64,000 nucleotides of DNA, taken from positions 15,329,349 to 15,393,348 of the forward strand of contig CM038918.1 of the NCBI GenBank assembly GCA_021904315.1. The letters run 5' to 3'. How positions within the stretch are numbered: the stretch's first letter is position 1; the number at the start of each line of letters is the position of its first letter. Source of the stretch: Sphagnum magellanicum (lineage: Eukaryota > Streptophyta > Sphagnopsida > Sphagnales > Sphagnaceae). Of this stretch, positions 27,354 to 39,320 are shown one piece after another. The notes under the pieces are model-generated. The model saw only the letters and a list, made by a program, of their open reading frames with translations, was not told the DNA's origin and made no database searches. Position numbers and translations under genes: made by a program.

Positions 27354-28217
27354 GTGTTTGTTTTAGCATTTGTGTTCAACAAAATGTCATCCTTCCAAAT
27401 GAAGTCTTTGAAAGTCATGGAAAAGTTTGATGGTGGCAACTTTCACCTTTGGAAATTCAAGATGCGCATGATGTTTTCCAAGCATGGGCTTTGGAAGTTT
27501 GTTGATGGGAATGCAACAATTCCTTATGATGAAGATCAAATCATAGATTATAACAAAAAGATGACCAAAGCATTTGCATTACTTTGTGAACATCTCACGG
27601 ATGCACAACTTGCACACATTCAATATTACGAAAATGTCAAAAGCGCTTGGGAGACACTTTGCGGTGTCCACCAAGCTAAGATTATCAAAAACAAGTTTTT
27701 TCGAAGGAGGTTCTTCACCATCAAAATGCATGAAGGGGAAGACTTACTTACGCACATCAACATGGTGAAGGTGCTTGCGGATCAATTACGCTCAATTGAG
27801 GTGAAGATTGAAAATGAAGACATGTAAATGGTACTTCTCATGAGCCTTCCCCCATCTTTTGATAACTTGGTCACAAGTTTGGAATCCATGTCCACCAAGG
27901 ATGTTGACCTTTAATTCATCGTCACTCGATTGCTTCATGAGGTTTCTAAAAGAAAAAAAAGTGAAAGTACGGAAAATGCTACATTGCTTAACAAAACTCA
28001 TAAGGCAAATGAAATGTTTTGCTTTTATTACAAGAAACCCGGATACTTTGTGAGGAAATGTTTGAAAAAGAAGAGTGATGAGAAAGAAAAAATAAACCAA
28101 GCTTGTGAAGATCAAAAACAAATGTTTGTTGCCGCCTTGAGTGCTAATGATCATACGACATACGATTGGATCATCGATTCTAGCGCAACACAACACATGA
28201 CATTCAAACGAGAATAG
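27354..28217 (+). pseudogene. Copia gag and protease region
   Basis: The frame 27354-27827 (157 codons; the likely original start is the Met at 27384) is the Copia gag (KFDGGNFHLWKFKMRMMF, WETLCGVHQ). It ends in a TAA after ENEDM. A second frame, 27930-28217, carries the zinc knuckle, degenerate as CFYYKKPGYFVRKC (a Cys and the His both changed to Tyr), and the protease core YDWIIDSSATQHM (DSG changed to DSS) before a TAG. Nucleocapsid and protease function are therefore lost. Confidence 0.88.
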
Positions 28218-28250
28218 TTCACCACTTACGAATCCATTATTCCACGGAAG

Positions 28251-29480
28251 GTGTACATGGGGGATGACACCATTTTGGAGGCCATTGGTTTAGGGAGCAT
28301 CAAGGCCATAATGCAAGTTAGAGGTAGAATGCTGTTTATAACCATCACTCAAGTTCTTCATGTTCCCAAAATGAAAAATAGTTTCATTTCTATTAACAAA
28401 CTCATTTTGGAGGGTCTAAAAGTGGAGTTTGACAAGGATGGTTGTAAGGTGAACAATGTCCATGGAATCGTTGTGGCGGAAGCACGAAGGGAGAAGAACT
28501 TGTATCTTCTCAACATCAATGTTTGAATGGAAAATATGAATGTGGCAAAGTCTTCGAATGAAGGAGCTACACTTTGGCACCAAAGACTTAGCCACCTCAA
28601 CATGGCGAGCTTTTTGAAGTTAGAGAAAATGGTCAATGGCATGAATTTGAAAGAAGTGTCAATGCACCATGTGTGTGAAGCTAACATTGAAAGCAAACAT
28701 CAAAGGACATCTTTTCCTAAAGATGAAGCGACTAAGGCTTCCAAGCTTTTGGAACTTGTGCATAACGATGTGTGCGGACTGATGAAGACCACATCTCATG
28801 GTGGAGCACGATACTTTGTCACCTTCATCGACGACTTTTCGAGAAAAACCCATGTTTACCTTTTGAAAGCGGAAGGAGAGGTGTTTGACAAATTCAAGGC
28901 ATACAAGGCCTTGGTGGAGAATCAAACCGGCATGAAAATCAAAACCTTGCAATCTGACAACGGAGGAAAATTTGCGTCCAAAAAGTTTAACGACTTCTTG
29001 CATGAATGTGGAATCTAACGATAAACAAGAGCACCTTACACACCACAACAAAATGGAGTTGCGGAACAAGCTAATAGGACCATCATGGAGTGTGCTAGAT
29101 GCATGATTCGTGCACAAGGACTTGAATTGGAGTTTTGGGCCAAAGTGGTGAACACGACGGTTTACATCAAGAATCGATGCCCAACAAAAGCTCTTGATTC
29201 AAAAGCCCCACAAGAAACATGGACTCGTACAAAGCTTAATGTATCTCATTTGAGAGTTTTCGGTTGTAAAACATATGCCCACATTCTTGATGAAAAAAAA
29301 AGCAAATTAGAGTCTAAATCCATACCTTGTGTGTTTTTGGGGTATTGTGAAGGGACCAAAGCATATCGCTTGATGTGTGTAGAAACCAAAAGGATCATCA
29401 AGAGTCGAAATGTTGTGTTTTTGGAAGGGACAGAAGAAGTAGAAGGTGTTCATGATAATCACCCCCTTCAAAGCAAATAG
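28251..29480 (+). pseudogene. Copia integrase region
   Basis: A frame at 28251-28526 continues after the protease. Then LWHQRLSHLNM carries the His-His part of the zinc-binding motif. The Cys pair reads VCEANIESKH, with the second Cys lost. Catalytic Asp residues stand in LVHNDVCGL and TLQSDNGGKF, and the Glu region is YTPQQNGVAEQ (28527-29080), crossed by a TAA at 29016-29018. Frame 29085-29480 gives the C-terminal part (YIKNRCPTKAL, LRVFGCKTYAHI, VFLGY). Would have joined the element to the target DNA; now broken. Confidence 0.88.
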
Positions 29481-29491
29481 AACATGTTGTT

Positions 29492-31186
29492 GTGGATGAA
29501 GTTGTGAATGATGATGAGCTTGTCAAGAATGCAAATTGTATATCTTTGAAGGAGAGATCAGTAGAAGACGTGGAAGGTGATGAATCTACATCAAATTTTT
29601 CTTCGGAAGAGAAATTTGATGCACCACAAGATGAAGGTTTGAATGAACCACAACAAGATGGACGAAGAAAAAGGCCCCAAAGACAACGTAAAGTGTGGCC
29701 TCGTGATTGGTGGGTTGCCACCAAAGAGGTGGAACAGGCCACCATAGTTTTTTCAGAAGAACCTCAAATCGTGGAAGAGGCATTGAATGGCGAAAATGCA
29801 AAGAAGTGGGAGATTGCCATGCAAGAAGAATAGGACTTTCTTGTTGTCAACAACACTTGGTCCTTGGTGCCACTCCCTAAGGGTAGGAAACCCATTTCTT
29901 GTAAATGGGTGTTCAAAATCAAACATGGGGTTGATGGTGAAATTGAACGTTACAAAACCAGACTTGTAGCAAAAGGTTTCACCCAAAGATTTAGAGTCAA
30001 TTACAATGAAACTTTTGCACATGTTGCAAAGTTTGTGTTAATTTGTTGTATCCTTGCATTAGCAGCCATTGAAGACATGGAAATTCATCAAATTGACGTC
30101 AAAACTACATTTCTCAATGGAGACCTTGAACAGGACATTTGCATGGAACAACCCAAAGGATTCACACAAGAAGGTGAACATTTTGTGTGTAAATTTCACA
30201 AGTCATTATATGGGTTGAAACAATTTCCAAGGGCTTGGAACCAAAAGTTAAATGTTTTCTTGAAAAACATCAAGTTTATGAGGAGTGATGTAGATTTTAG
30301 CGTGTATGTTGCACAAGTCAAAGATGTCAAATTGTTCATTGTCGTCTATGTCAATGATCTCATCTTGGTGTGCAATAATAAGGATAAACTTTTGCAAGTG
30401 AAGGAAGAACTTTTTCGAAAGTTTGAAATGAAAGATCTTGGTGACTTGCATTTCTTCCTTGGCATGGAAGTGGAAAGGGATCATGCACAATATTTTCTTT
30501 ACATCAACCAAATTGGGTATCTCAAGGAGATTTTCAAGGATGTTGAGATGGTGAAAGCTTTTTATCAACAAGCTGTGGGATCCTTGATGTATGCTATGTT
30601 GTGTACTCGGTCGGATTTGGCATATCCAATAAGCATGGTGAATCAACACATGGCCAATCTAAGTCTAGAACATTGGATTGTGGTCAAGCGCATTTTTTGA
30701 TACTTGCAAAGCACTTTGCAATTCAAATTACGCTTTGGAGGATTACCACCCCAAGATTTGGTTGGATGTTGTGATGTGGATTGGGCCAATGACCTTGAGG
30801 ATAGGAGATCCACCATAGGATTTGTATTCATGATGGGAGGTGGAGCCATTTCTTGGAGTATCAAACGATAACCCATAATTGCTTTGTCAATGACCGAGGT
30901 CGAATACATGACAAATACGCAAGCTACCAAAGAAGCCATATGGATGAGAAAACTCATGAACAAATTAGGGTACATGAAAAAGAAGAAGGCGATGGTGATT
31001 CGATGTGACAACCAAGGTGTAATATCATTGATGAAGAATCCCACGCAACATGTTCGAACAAAACACATTAATGTGCAACATCATTTTGTTCGAAAACAAG
31101 TTCAAAATGGTGAAGTTACCTTCGAATATTGTTCAATAAAGGACATGATGGCGGATGTGCTTATGAAGGCATTACCAAAAGAATGA
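29492..31186 (+). pseudogene. Copia reverse transcriptase and RNase H region
   Basis: After a linker frame (29492-29833), the reverse transcriptase runs 29864-30700: CKWVFKIKHG, RLVAKGFTQ, QIDVKTTFLNGDLEQDI, and YVND at the active site, where Copia has YVDD, so one catalytic Asp is lost. A TGA follows at 30698-30700. RNase H follows in 30884-31186 (SMTEVEYMTNTQATKEAIW, DNQGVISLMKNP, TKHINVQHHFVR), with an additional TAA near 30870. Inactive. Confidence 0.9.
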
Positions 31187-31236
31187 CATAACAAATTAAT
31201 AACCATGTTCGGATTAGAAACTTCATAGAGTAGGAG

Positions 31237-31686
31237 TGTTAGAAATATTATTCATTTCTAATTCTCAATGTTAATGAATGTGTTAAACATTCATCAAAAG
31301 GATGAATAGTATTCACATCCTTGTAGTAGTTAGGTTAAGGTTTAAAAGTGGAAACTATTTAGGGTTTAGTGACAGCTAGGGTTAGGGTTTAGTGGCAGCT
31401 AGGGTTAGGGTTTGGTGGCAGCTAGGTTAAGGTTAAGTGGCGGCTACTTTAGGGTTAGGAGATAGTATATAATGGAGTGGTTTTGAGTAATATTTCATTC
31501 TGTCCTTTCATGGTTTTTGATGCACATAGAACCTTCAAGCTTTGTTACTTGTTGCAAGTCATAATTTTGTGATTATAGCATTTGAAACATACAACCTTTG
31601 TAATCTTCTTGTTAGTTAGTACAATTGTTCCATTTCATGATCCTTGAATCTTTCATTTCTTGCTTGTTTTCAAGTTGTTTCCAATA
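31237..31686 (+). repeat. Copia 3' LTR (450 bp)
   Basis: Same ends and same internal order as the 5' LTR but 24 bp shorter, mainly in the TAGGG-type minisatellite (about 31370-31445). A short purine stretch (GAGTAGGAG) right before it is the likely polypurine tract. Confidence 0.9.
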
Positions 31687-31691
31687 GATTT
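31687..31691. repeat. Target site duplication GATTT (right)
   Basis: Matches 26209-26213 exactly. It sets the element's right end at 31686. Confidence 0.85.
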
Positions 31692-33400
31692 AGCATCACA
31701 ATTGAAGTGAATGACTTTTATGCATGTTTTGACATGAATATTGTTAGAGTGTTGAGGTGCAAATGCTTCTGAAATCACCAAAATAATTGTCTGAAATCTT
31801 TCATGATTGACTAAATATGCTTGAAAACATTTTTATGTAGATTTTTTGTGGTTTCAACTACCATACTTATTCATCACTTTACCTTCAAAATAAGCACCTT
31901 ACAAATTAATTACAACATCATCAATATTAGTTAAATATAACCCCTTGGGTTTTGTTAGGTTAAATTTAGGTCCAAATCATGTAAAGATCCATTTGACCTA
32001 GGTTAGGTCTTTTGTTGAAATCCAAACTTGAAGCTAGTTGAAAACCTTGGCCTAAACAACAATAGTTCAAACATATTACAAAAATTTGCAAAAGCGATTA
32101 CTCAAATCATATGTTATTGTATATAATAGTTAAAACATTATTGGAAAGATTAGAGAATCGACTAACCCCATTGTTAAATGATGTTTTTATGTTGATATAC
32201 CGAAAAAAAAACACTCATTACATTGGTTATTAAATATATGAAGAGCTATTGTAAATCAAGCATATGAAGAAGATGCAACATTTGAAATGGAAACTTTAAA
32301 TAATCCTATACATGTTTCAAAGTCTTTAGTTGCAAATTGGAGGTCACCAATGGCAAAATAAATAAATTGTTGATTGGGTCTTTTGAAGTTTCTAGACAAA
32401 AGGAGTATCTAAACAATAAAACTAGTTGCATGTTATTCTTGTTAGATTGTAGTCACATGCTTACCTTTCTACAATAAGAGAGTACAAAAGCAAGCGTCTG
32501 ATGCATCTCCATACTCCATACCACACTTGACGTAAAAGACTTATGAATATCCCCATCTCCTTCATATCTCTGACTCTTCCCTTTTCTCTCATTCTCTCCC
32601 TTACTTCCAACCCTAGTGTACCCCTTCATTTTCAACTTGGGCTTCGTGGGCAAAAGAGATGGTGCCATGCACAATACCTAATCGTCAATCCAAACCCAGA
32701 CCGACCTATCCACCTCCCATCTACTGACCTACACAATTCTAAAGTTTGACAAATCAAATTGAAACCCTAGAAAGTGGCGCTTCCATTTCAGCTTGGACCA
32801 CCTAGGTAAAATAGGCACAATGCTCGGACAATAAAAGGTCGGTGCAAGCACCTTGGACTGATCAGCTCTAGTCTATCTATCATATTGTTAGGGCAGGAAC
32901 AAGTTCCTATACCTATTCCCATCTGTCTGCTATCTAGTTATTGTTTCACCTGGGATTACTTGTCCAAGGGCACTGTGTTCCCCGTAGTTAAGACATTTGA
33001 GCTCTCAAGTCTCCAAGGATCAACAGTTACTATTGGTTTCACCTGGCTTTCCATCTAGAAAGAAAGTATGTCGAGCAATTGCCCAACACTTACCTGGTCA
33101 TTCGTATCATTGGCCTTTCCAAGGAGTTTGTGCCCTTAGAGATTGATCACCTTTGGCAATGTGGGCTTCAATTAGAACGAGTCAAACTAATTTCAAACTG
33201 TTGGATATGTAACTTTGCAACTAGAGGCCTTGTACTTTGAGCACTACTTTTTGCCTTGTGCTAAGTTGCATTATTGTAGCAAACCTAAGCGGACCTCTCT
33301 TCCTGAACCAACATATAATATGATAATAGAACACTCACTTGATGAAATTCCAGGTGTTTGTTTTGGGACTCCCCATGCGGGTTCTTGAAGAGGGAAGTCA
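31692..33400. other. Spacer, no gene recognised
   Basis: The first 250 bp continue the texture of the sequence before the Copia insertion. Composition becomes more balanced after 32400. Open frames at 32453-32749 on both strands are short and unmatched. Confidence 0.45.
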
Positions 33401-35505
33401 TTGTGACCAGCTGCTAGAAACGTGGAACAAAATCAGCTTTTAGTTGTGGTGGCAGGGACTAATCCAGCCAAGGATAAATAATCCAGATTACTAGATGATT
33501 CATTCGTATCCAATCCTGCCAGCCATCTATGCAGAGTTACAGTATGAAGTGTTGTTTCACTCAAGTGATAAGGTTGAAAAGGCGGCCGAAAAACACTACA
33601 AGAGAGGCCAAGTGGGCCGAGCACAAGCCTAGTGAGGCAGCAGCCACCAGTGTGCTGGCCAGCGGGATGGACGGTGTGTGGACCAAGGGTTAAGGCCTGA
33701 ACCATCTAAAGTGGATCAAAGCGAAACCAGACCGGACCCAGCACAGCCTACCATGCAGGATGGATGATTTGCAGACATGCCACACTGTTTCATTGGCATT
33801 CAGACTGTCTCATGGGTAAAATCATGCTGGTTAGCTTTGAACTAATCATCTACGTGCATCTACCTACCTAGTGAGACAATTTCGGTGGTAGCTTCTACGT
33901 ACCTATCTAAGAACCCATATTAGCCGCCCGAACCGCCCATCCGCCGCCCCGGTAATTGACCACTTTTGGGTACACCCCAGTAGGCCCGACAGAGAACTTT
34001 CATTTCCAGGCAGCAGCGACTCGGAGCTTCCTTGTTGGAGAGCAGAGCAGGACTGTCCCACGCGAGGAATCTTTCTAGAGCTTAGGTCAACGTTCGATCG
34101 CTGATGCATATAACGAAAGGCTTAATTGACGCTGCGGTGGATTCGGCTTCTCCTGCAGATTCGCGCAGAACTGTTTTGATCGCGGATTAGTACAAAGCCC
34201 GCTCAGCGTTTCGAATTTGATTCTTCAAGAAGCCGGAGTTAATTGCAGCAGGACTCTAATAATCATCTCGAATCTAGTTGATTGTAAACTAAGTACCGGT
34301 GGAATCGATGTTCGGCTTTGACATATAAATGATCATGTTCTAGTTAATTAATTCATCATGATCGATACATGAATTGTTTTTTCGGTCCAGGCTCTGACAC
34401 ATACCTTCGTCGACGATAGAACTAGTCATAGAATATCGTAGTTGATCTAGAAATATCCACAACGACTGCAAGCGCGAGGTCCCCACAAGCTCTTGGACGG
34501 TTGTGAGATTTCCTAGTCATTTCTTGTTCTCAAGCTTAAGCCGCGTATAACAAGTATATATGACACGTAATTGTTTTGATCTGAAGAAGGTATAATTTCC
34601 CGGGCTCCTTCCACAGATTTAACCTTAAATTAGCCGATCAGTCGAAGCGGAGGTACATGCAGCTCATGATGGTCATAATTTGGGTGCTACAGCCTAGCGG
34701 GTGCAGCCTTGCAGCTATCTTCACGTGCATGAGTCGAGGACGCTTCCCGTGATTGCGGAAAACAAGCTGTTTGCTGCGGTTTTTGCAAAACTGATGGGAG
34801 TTCGGTCACCCGCGTGCTCATGTTTCGCAAGCAGTTCTTGGACGATTCCCTTGTGGGAAATTTGTCTAATTTTACCTCCAAGAATAGACTACATGGAATT
34901 GTGCAACACAGGGAGTTTTGCAACATTCCCAGGGAGCCAGCCTCACAGGGAAAGTTCAATTAAGCCATCTAGAAGGGTACTACTACTGTGAACCAATGTC
35001 AAAGGGGAAGTTGGTAATCTATTGGGTTTAGGGATTTCTAACAGGGATATAACTGAGAGCTTTCCCACATTCAAGCACACAGTGAGTTGTACCAAAACTC
35101 CTTGTGAGATCTGGAGATATTTAAATTCCATACTTTTGGTTACATGTGGTTGCCTGAGAGAAATGCATATATATGTATGTATATTCTTGAGCTGGTCAAC
35201 AGAACTGGAATTAATTGGATTCTCTCCTATATACATACATATTACTTCTCTCAGCCAACCATATGCAAACTCATGTATGGTGTGACGACCGTATAAGACG
35301 TAGCTGATAATTGATCTTGAGGAATTATCCTGGAGCTCATGACTTGCAATTTGGTGCGTACTTATTATAATACGCATGTGTACTGATGAAGCTGATGATC
35401 AATTCATGGTGTGCTTTTGGAATTGTTTGTGCCTAGCTTTAGCCAAGCAATTATTCAATGATTTGTGTAATATGTGTTCTTACCTAATGTCAAATTGTCA
35501 TTTTA
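33400..35505. other. GC-richer island without a recognised gene
   Basis: Balanced composition with few simple repeats, unlike the AT-rich flanks. Open frames (up to 144 codons, minus strand 35377-34943) show no domain, and I could not build a convincing spliced model. It could be non-coding transcription, a gene fragment or unique intergenic DNA. A long imperfect hairpin at 35128-35280 is listed separately. Confidence 0.4.
35128..35280. ncRNA. Candidate miRNA-like hairpin precursor
   Basis: The left arm (35128-35184) and the right arm (35229-35280) are imperfect reverse complements over about 52-57 nt, with a loop of about 45 nt. The best-paired core is TGAGAGAA against TTCTCTCA, flanked by GGTT/AACC, and the terminal part pairs ATATGTATGTATAT. 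Mismatches are scattered, with one bulge of about 5 nt, as in plant MIRNA foldbacks. No conserved miRNA sequence is recognised, so this could instead be a MITE or chance structure. The strand is undetermined. Confidence 0.4.
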
Positions 35506-35506
35506 A

Positions 35507-35935
35507 GGTAATACTAGTGTAGCCTGTGCCTTCAGCTCAATTTTTGAACTGGTTACCCAACTAGTTTTTGATCCTTCCAAGACCCTTTTATTGTAATTTG
35601 ATTGAATTTTCAGTGACAAATATTACTCAAAATCAAAAATCTGCCACATCTTAGATCTAAAAATTTCCAAATCTCTTTCATGAAATCCTAATCACGGAGG
35701 GGCTTTCCAACAATACCAAGAGTGGGCCTAAATTCCCCTATAATTTTTAGTTTTGATTTAATTGAATTTTCAGTGAAAAATGATTCAATATTCAAAACTT
35801 CTCCACAGTAGTAAAAACATTGTAAAATAAACTCAATGCACACCTGCCCATCAAGGGCTTTCCAACGGTACCAAGGGTGTGGCAAAAGGCACCATGGTTT
35901 GGGAGATCACACTGTGACAAACAAAACAAAATAAA
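35507..35935 (+). repeat. Dispersed repeat family A, copy 2
   Basis: Aligns with 15755-16160 over its full length and in the same orientation, from ACTAGTGTAGCCT to TGACAAACAA. The tandem halves are clearer here: both contain TTTGAT(T)...GAATTTTCAGTGA and GGGCTTTCCAAC.RTACCAAG.GTG. No target duplication was identified around either copy. Confidence 0.75.
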
Positions 35936-35939
35936 CTAC

Positions 35940-38780
35940 CTTCCTGCATAGATAGATTGTTGGATGCATGGCTCAAATGCATAGATGATGGTTGAAATCT
36001 GCGCATCTATGGTCTAGAGCCTTGGGAGAGGCAGCAGGTTTTGACTACAGCCTAGATTCCTTGCAGTAGATCAGAAGCGCTTCAAATGATTCAACCGTTC
36101 TAATAACTTCTTGAGCACTAGTAGCCCACACGCTTAGAGATCCCAGCTTCTCCTCACAATATTTGGTAAGCAAATGACATACTACTGCTGCGGGTGCAAA
36201 GACAACTCCGAAACACGTGCCGGGAAGTTGACAGCTTGAAGATCTGATCACTTGAAAAATAGGTCCAGGCGAATCAATTCAAGCCCAAATCCATTCCGTT
36301 TGTTGCTTCATGGTTTTCTGCTTTCATGTTATGATGCACCAAGCTACACTGTTATGATCTCTTGTTTGCAGATGCAGGAAAAATTAAAACCTCAAATGTT
36401 CAGCCTGCTGAGTCCTGACACCATAGATCGGATAGTTTATAATTCCAGCAGCATGCTGGAGCTCCACATGTATGGGTTATGGCAAATCCTAACTTTGCAC
36501 AACATGCAGTTCCTGAACATGGTCACATATATGGATAAGGAACTTGGGTATGATTTACTTGGCAACAAGCCAGTAATTAATTAACTAATTATCCCAGTAT
36601 TCGCCCAATGATCTTGTTTGGTACTGCACCAAATTTTTGAAACCCTGGAAAAAACCTAACCACCCGGCCATGAGGTGTAACATATGGACTGACTGCCTGA
36701 TTGGGAAGCATTAGTATCCCGTACTTAGCAGCCCCTGGAAATTCTCATGAACGAACTTTCCATGTTTAATCTGAACATTGCTGGATAACTCGATCTTAGA
36801 TTCATACTTTTCTGTGATCAGCCCTTTTCCATGTAGAGACATCTTAAATCATCAAATTCATTACAGAGGCATGATCTCCAAAGTCCTATCATGTATTCTG
36901 CAGTTGCTGGACAATGGGTGTGGTCACGAGGTGAACACCATCTAATTGGGAGCTTCAGAATTGAGCTTCCAATCTGGTGATAAATTTTCTCGATTAGTGT
37001 CACTGGAAAGACTTACTAAATCCCAAAGCAGATAGAACAGATTAAAAAATTACACCCAAGGAAAAGGTAGCAAATTAAAGAACCAACCTACAGGTATTTC
37101 ACAAGGAAATTCTGCTGGGAAGCTTAGAGTGTAGAATGCTGCCACTGTTGTCAGGAAATCCCTGGCAACTAATTGTGCACTTGAAGAGCTTGGAGCTCCT
37201 GACTCTTGCACTTCACCCGAGATCAGTACCACTTTCACTAGTAATACAAGACATTTGCAGTAGAGAGCGTAGAAAGACGTCTGAGCCCATTGGAAACTCT
37301 TTCTAGAGTCTGACTTAAATTAAGATTGACTGTACCACCTATATCATGGTCCAAGCACCACAACATCATCTGTCAAGGAATTTTCCACACCATTTTCCAC
37401 ATTTGTTTTTCCCCGTCTTTACCAGTGTTGGATCCCAGAGAGTGCCGGGCATCACATGAGGATGAGATATCATTGGGTATCAGATCTAGTGATACCCGAC
37501 TTGATACCCTGGATGTCAGTCCTTTCTTGTGTGAGAACGGGATCCTCATTAAGTCTTTCAAAATAGAGACCCTAAACCCACCGGTTTTATCACTAGAACG
37601 TCTCACAAAAGTTCCCACAAATCTTTCACACCTTTTTGCCACGTTTTTTCCATCAACATTAGAGATCCCCTACATTTGTGCCTAGAAAGAAACTAGGCAT
37701 CACCAACACGCTGGCCCTGCCAATAAATAAGATGTTGTACATCTACCTACTATGTTCACACTCTCAACACCAAAACAATCAGTTCGAATCTAAACAGTCT
37801 AAACACTTTCACCAAAGAAACCAGTTCACGTAATGTGAAACTGGTTCTAATAAGGTCCAACTTTGGAGAGTTGGATCCAATGCGATAGTCCCTGTCCCTG
37901 TGGGGGCAGGGCCCAACAAAGGCAAAGATCAACTGCAGGAGAGAGCACTGGGAATCTGTATACAGGGAAATTACACACACAGGACGGTCAGAGCCTTGCT
38001 GTAGTTTGCAAGGTTTATTTGACACCTGCTCCAATGTAAAAGAAGAGGGCTCAGAAACCACACCTGACAACCAGCCTAAGAAATTTACCATAAGATCTTT
38101 TGGTAAATTTCTGATTATGGCAAATGTAGACTTAACAATCTTTGAATTGTTGTTGGATGATGTGTTTGCCACAAGTATATTTTGTAATGTGGTGTCTGCT
38201 CACCATTTCTGATTTGGGACTTTCAATCGGCCTTATTGCAAACACGCGCTTCTCAAAAAAATTAAAGTAGTTGATCGTGACTGGTAGCGCACAGCAACGC
38301 AGAGCTCAAATCTTGTAATGTGGTGTCTACTCACCATTTCTAATTGGGGACTTTCAATTAGCCCTGATTGCAAACACGTGCTTCTCATCTATATGTAAAG
38401 TCCTCATCTGGTTTTTATTCATTCTCATGTGGACTGTTAGGTCTGCATTAGCCCATCTACCATAAGATTGTAGAAATCTAACATGGAATTTGTACAGATT
38501 CTATCAGATTTTTGTTCACAACCTATATTTTAATGTTGGCCAAGAAGCTTCTATAGGTGTTCTTCAAATTGTGGCCTTGTTAGGTCTGCATTTGCCACAA
38601 CCACAGCTTCAGGCTTTCCTGACGACCAAATCTCACAGCATTATCTAAAGTGAACGAGGGGGATGAGATGTGCAATATGTTTGGATTTTTTGTGGAGTTG
38701 TTTCCCCTTCAGTTGATTAGTAACCCTAAACAGTTCTTCATGAATCAGCTAATTAGGGTATTTTTCCTCTGGAATGTGTT
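35940..38780. other. GC-richer spacer, no gene confirmed
   Basis: Several short frames, such as 36252-36584 (+), 37326-37685 (+) and 38172-37756 (-), are open but match no family I recognise. A frame from 36370 follows a good acceptor-like TTTGCAG, but I could not link it to other exons. A small perfect hairpin (GGGTATCA/TGATACCC) is at 37472-37494. A direct duplication is at 38182-38390. Confidence 0.4.
38182..38390. repeat. Direct duplication, 131-bp offset
   Basis: About 75 bp starting TTGTAATGTGGTGTCT recurs at 38313 with few changes, including CTCACCATTTCT, GGGACTTTCAAT and TTGCAAACACG. The intervening roughly 50 bp is unique. A simple local duplication. Confidence 0.7.
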
Positions 38781-39320
38781 CATTGGTTTGTGTGTGCACA
38801 CAAGAGAGGAAAGGGGCGGGGTGTGAGGGGGGGTGGGAGCAAGATTGTTGGTGTGCAATATGATAATGTGATGAAGAGGAAGAAAAAAGGAGTGCAGATT
38901 TTAGCAGTTAGCAAGCATGCAAGAACAAGCAAACAAATCATCAACAAAAGTAATGAACAAATGATGAATGATTCTACGTAACTATCGTTGCTTTGTCCTA
39001 GCTGAAACTTTGTGAACTTTCTGAGTGATCTACTTCTTCCATAATGATGATGGGAAGATTGAAACACACATAAATAAATAATAATGTACCTAAAAAAAAC
39101 AAGTAATAAATTGAGAGATCAAATCAATGCATACACACGGTCCCATAGTGGATAGAGGCATTAATTATCATTGTTTGGTTTCCAATAAAAACCACATGCA
39201 TTTAACTACTTGATTTTTAGCAAGTCTTAGTTGGAATAGATTAACTTACTCACTTCTATTCTTGAATTCTTTCCTTGATCTAATAGTCAATTTTGCTCAT
39301 AAACTTCTAGAAACTTCTAA
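38781..39320. other. Spacer, no gene
   Basis: Purine-rich then AT-rich sequence. The overlapping frames at 38790-39067 are low complexity. It may include part of the LTR of the Copia relic next door. Confidence 0.4.

Larger units (their letters stand above)
26214..31686 (+). mobile_element. Complete but inactive Ty1/Copia LTR retrotransposon
   Basis: A 5.47-kb element with two LTRs and, in order, gag, protease, integrase, reverse transcriptase and RNase H: the Copia order. It is flanked by a perfect 5-bp target duplication, GATTT, at 26209-26213 and 31687-31691. LTRs run TGTTAG...CCAATA; the usual terminal CA is TA here. The LTRs differ by roughly 30 substitutions plus small indels by eye, so the insertion is old. 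At least eight in-frame stops break the polyprotein, and key residues are lost. No envelope-like frame is present. It is a genomic relic, not able to move by itself. Confidence 0.95.

Noticed and set aside
28358..30649. Several 90-150 codon minus-strand frames inside the Copia element
   Set aside because: Antisense shadows of the Copia coding regions.
36252..36584. 110-codon plus frame following an acceptor-like TTTGCAG
   Set aside because: No partner exon and no domain; could not be distinguished from chance.
37470..37500. 8-bp perfect hairpin GGGTATCA/TGATACCC considered as a terminator or miRNA
   Set aside because: Too short for a plant pre-miRNA, and hairpin terminators are not expected for nuclear plant genes.
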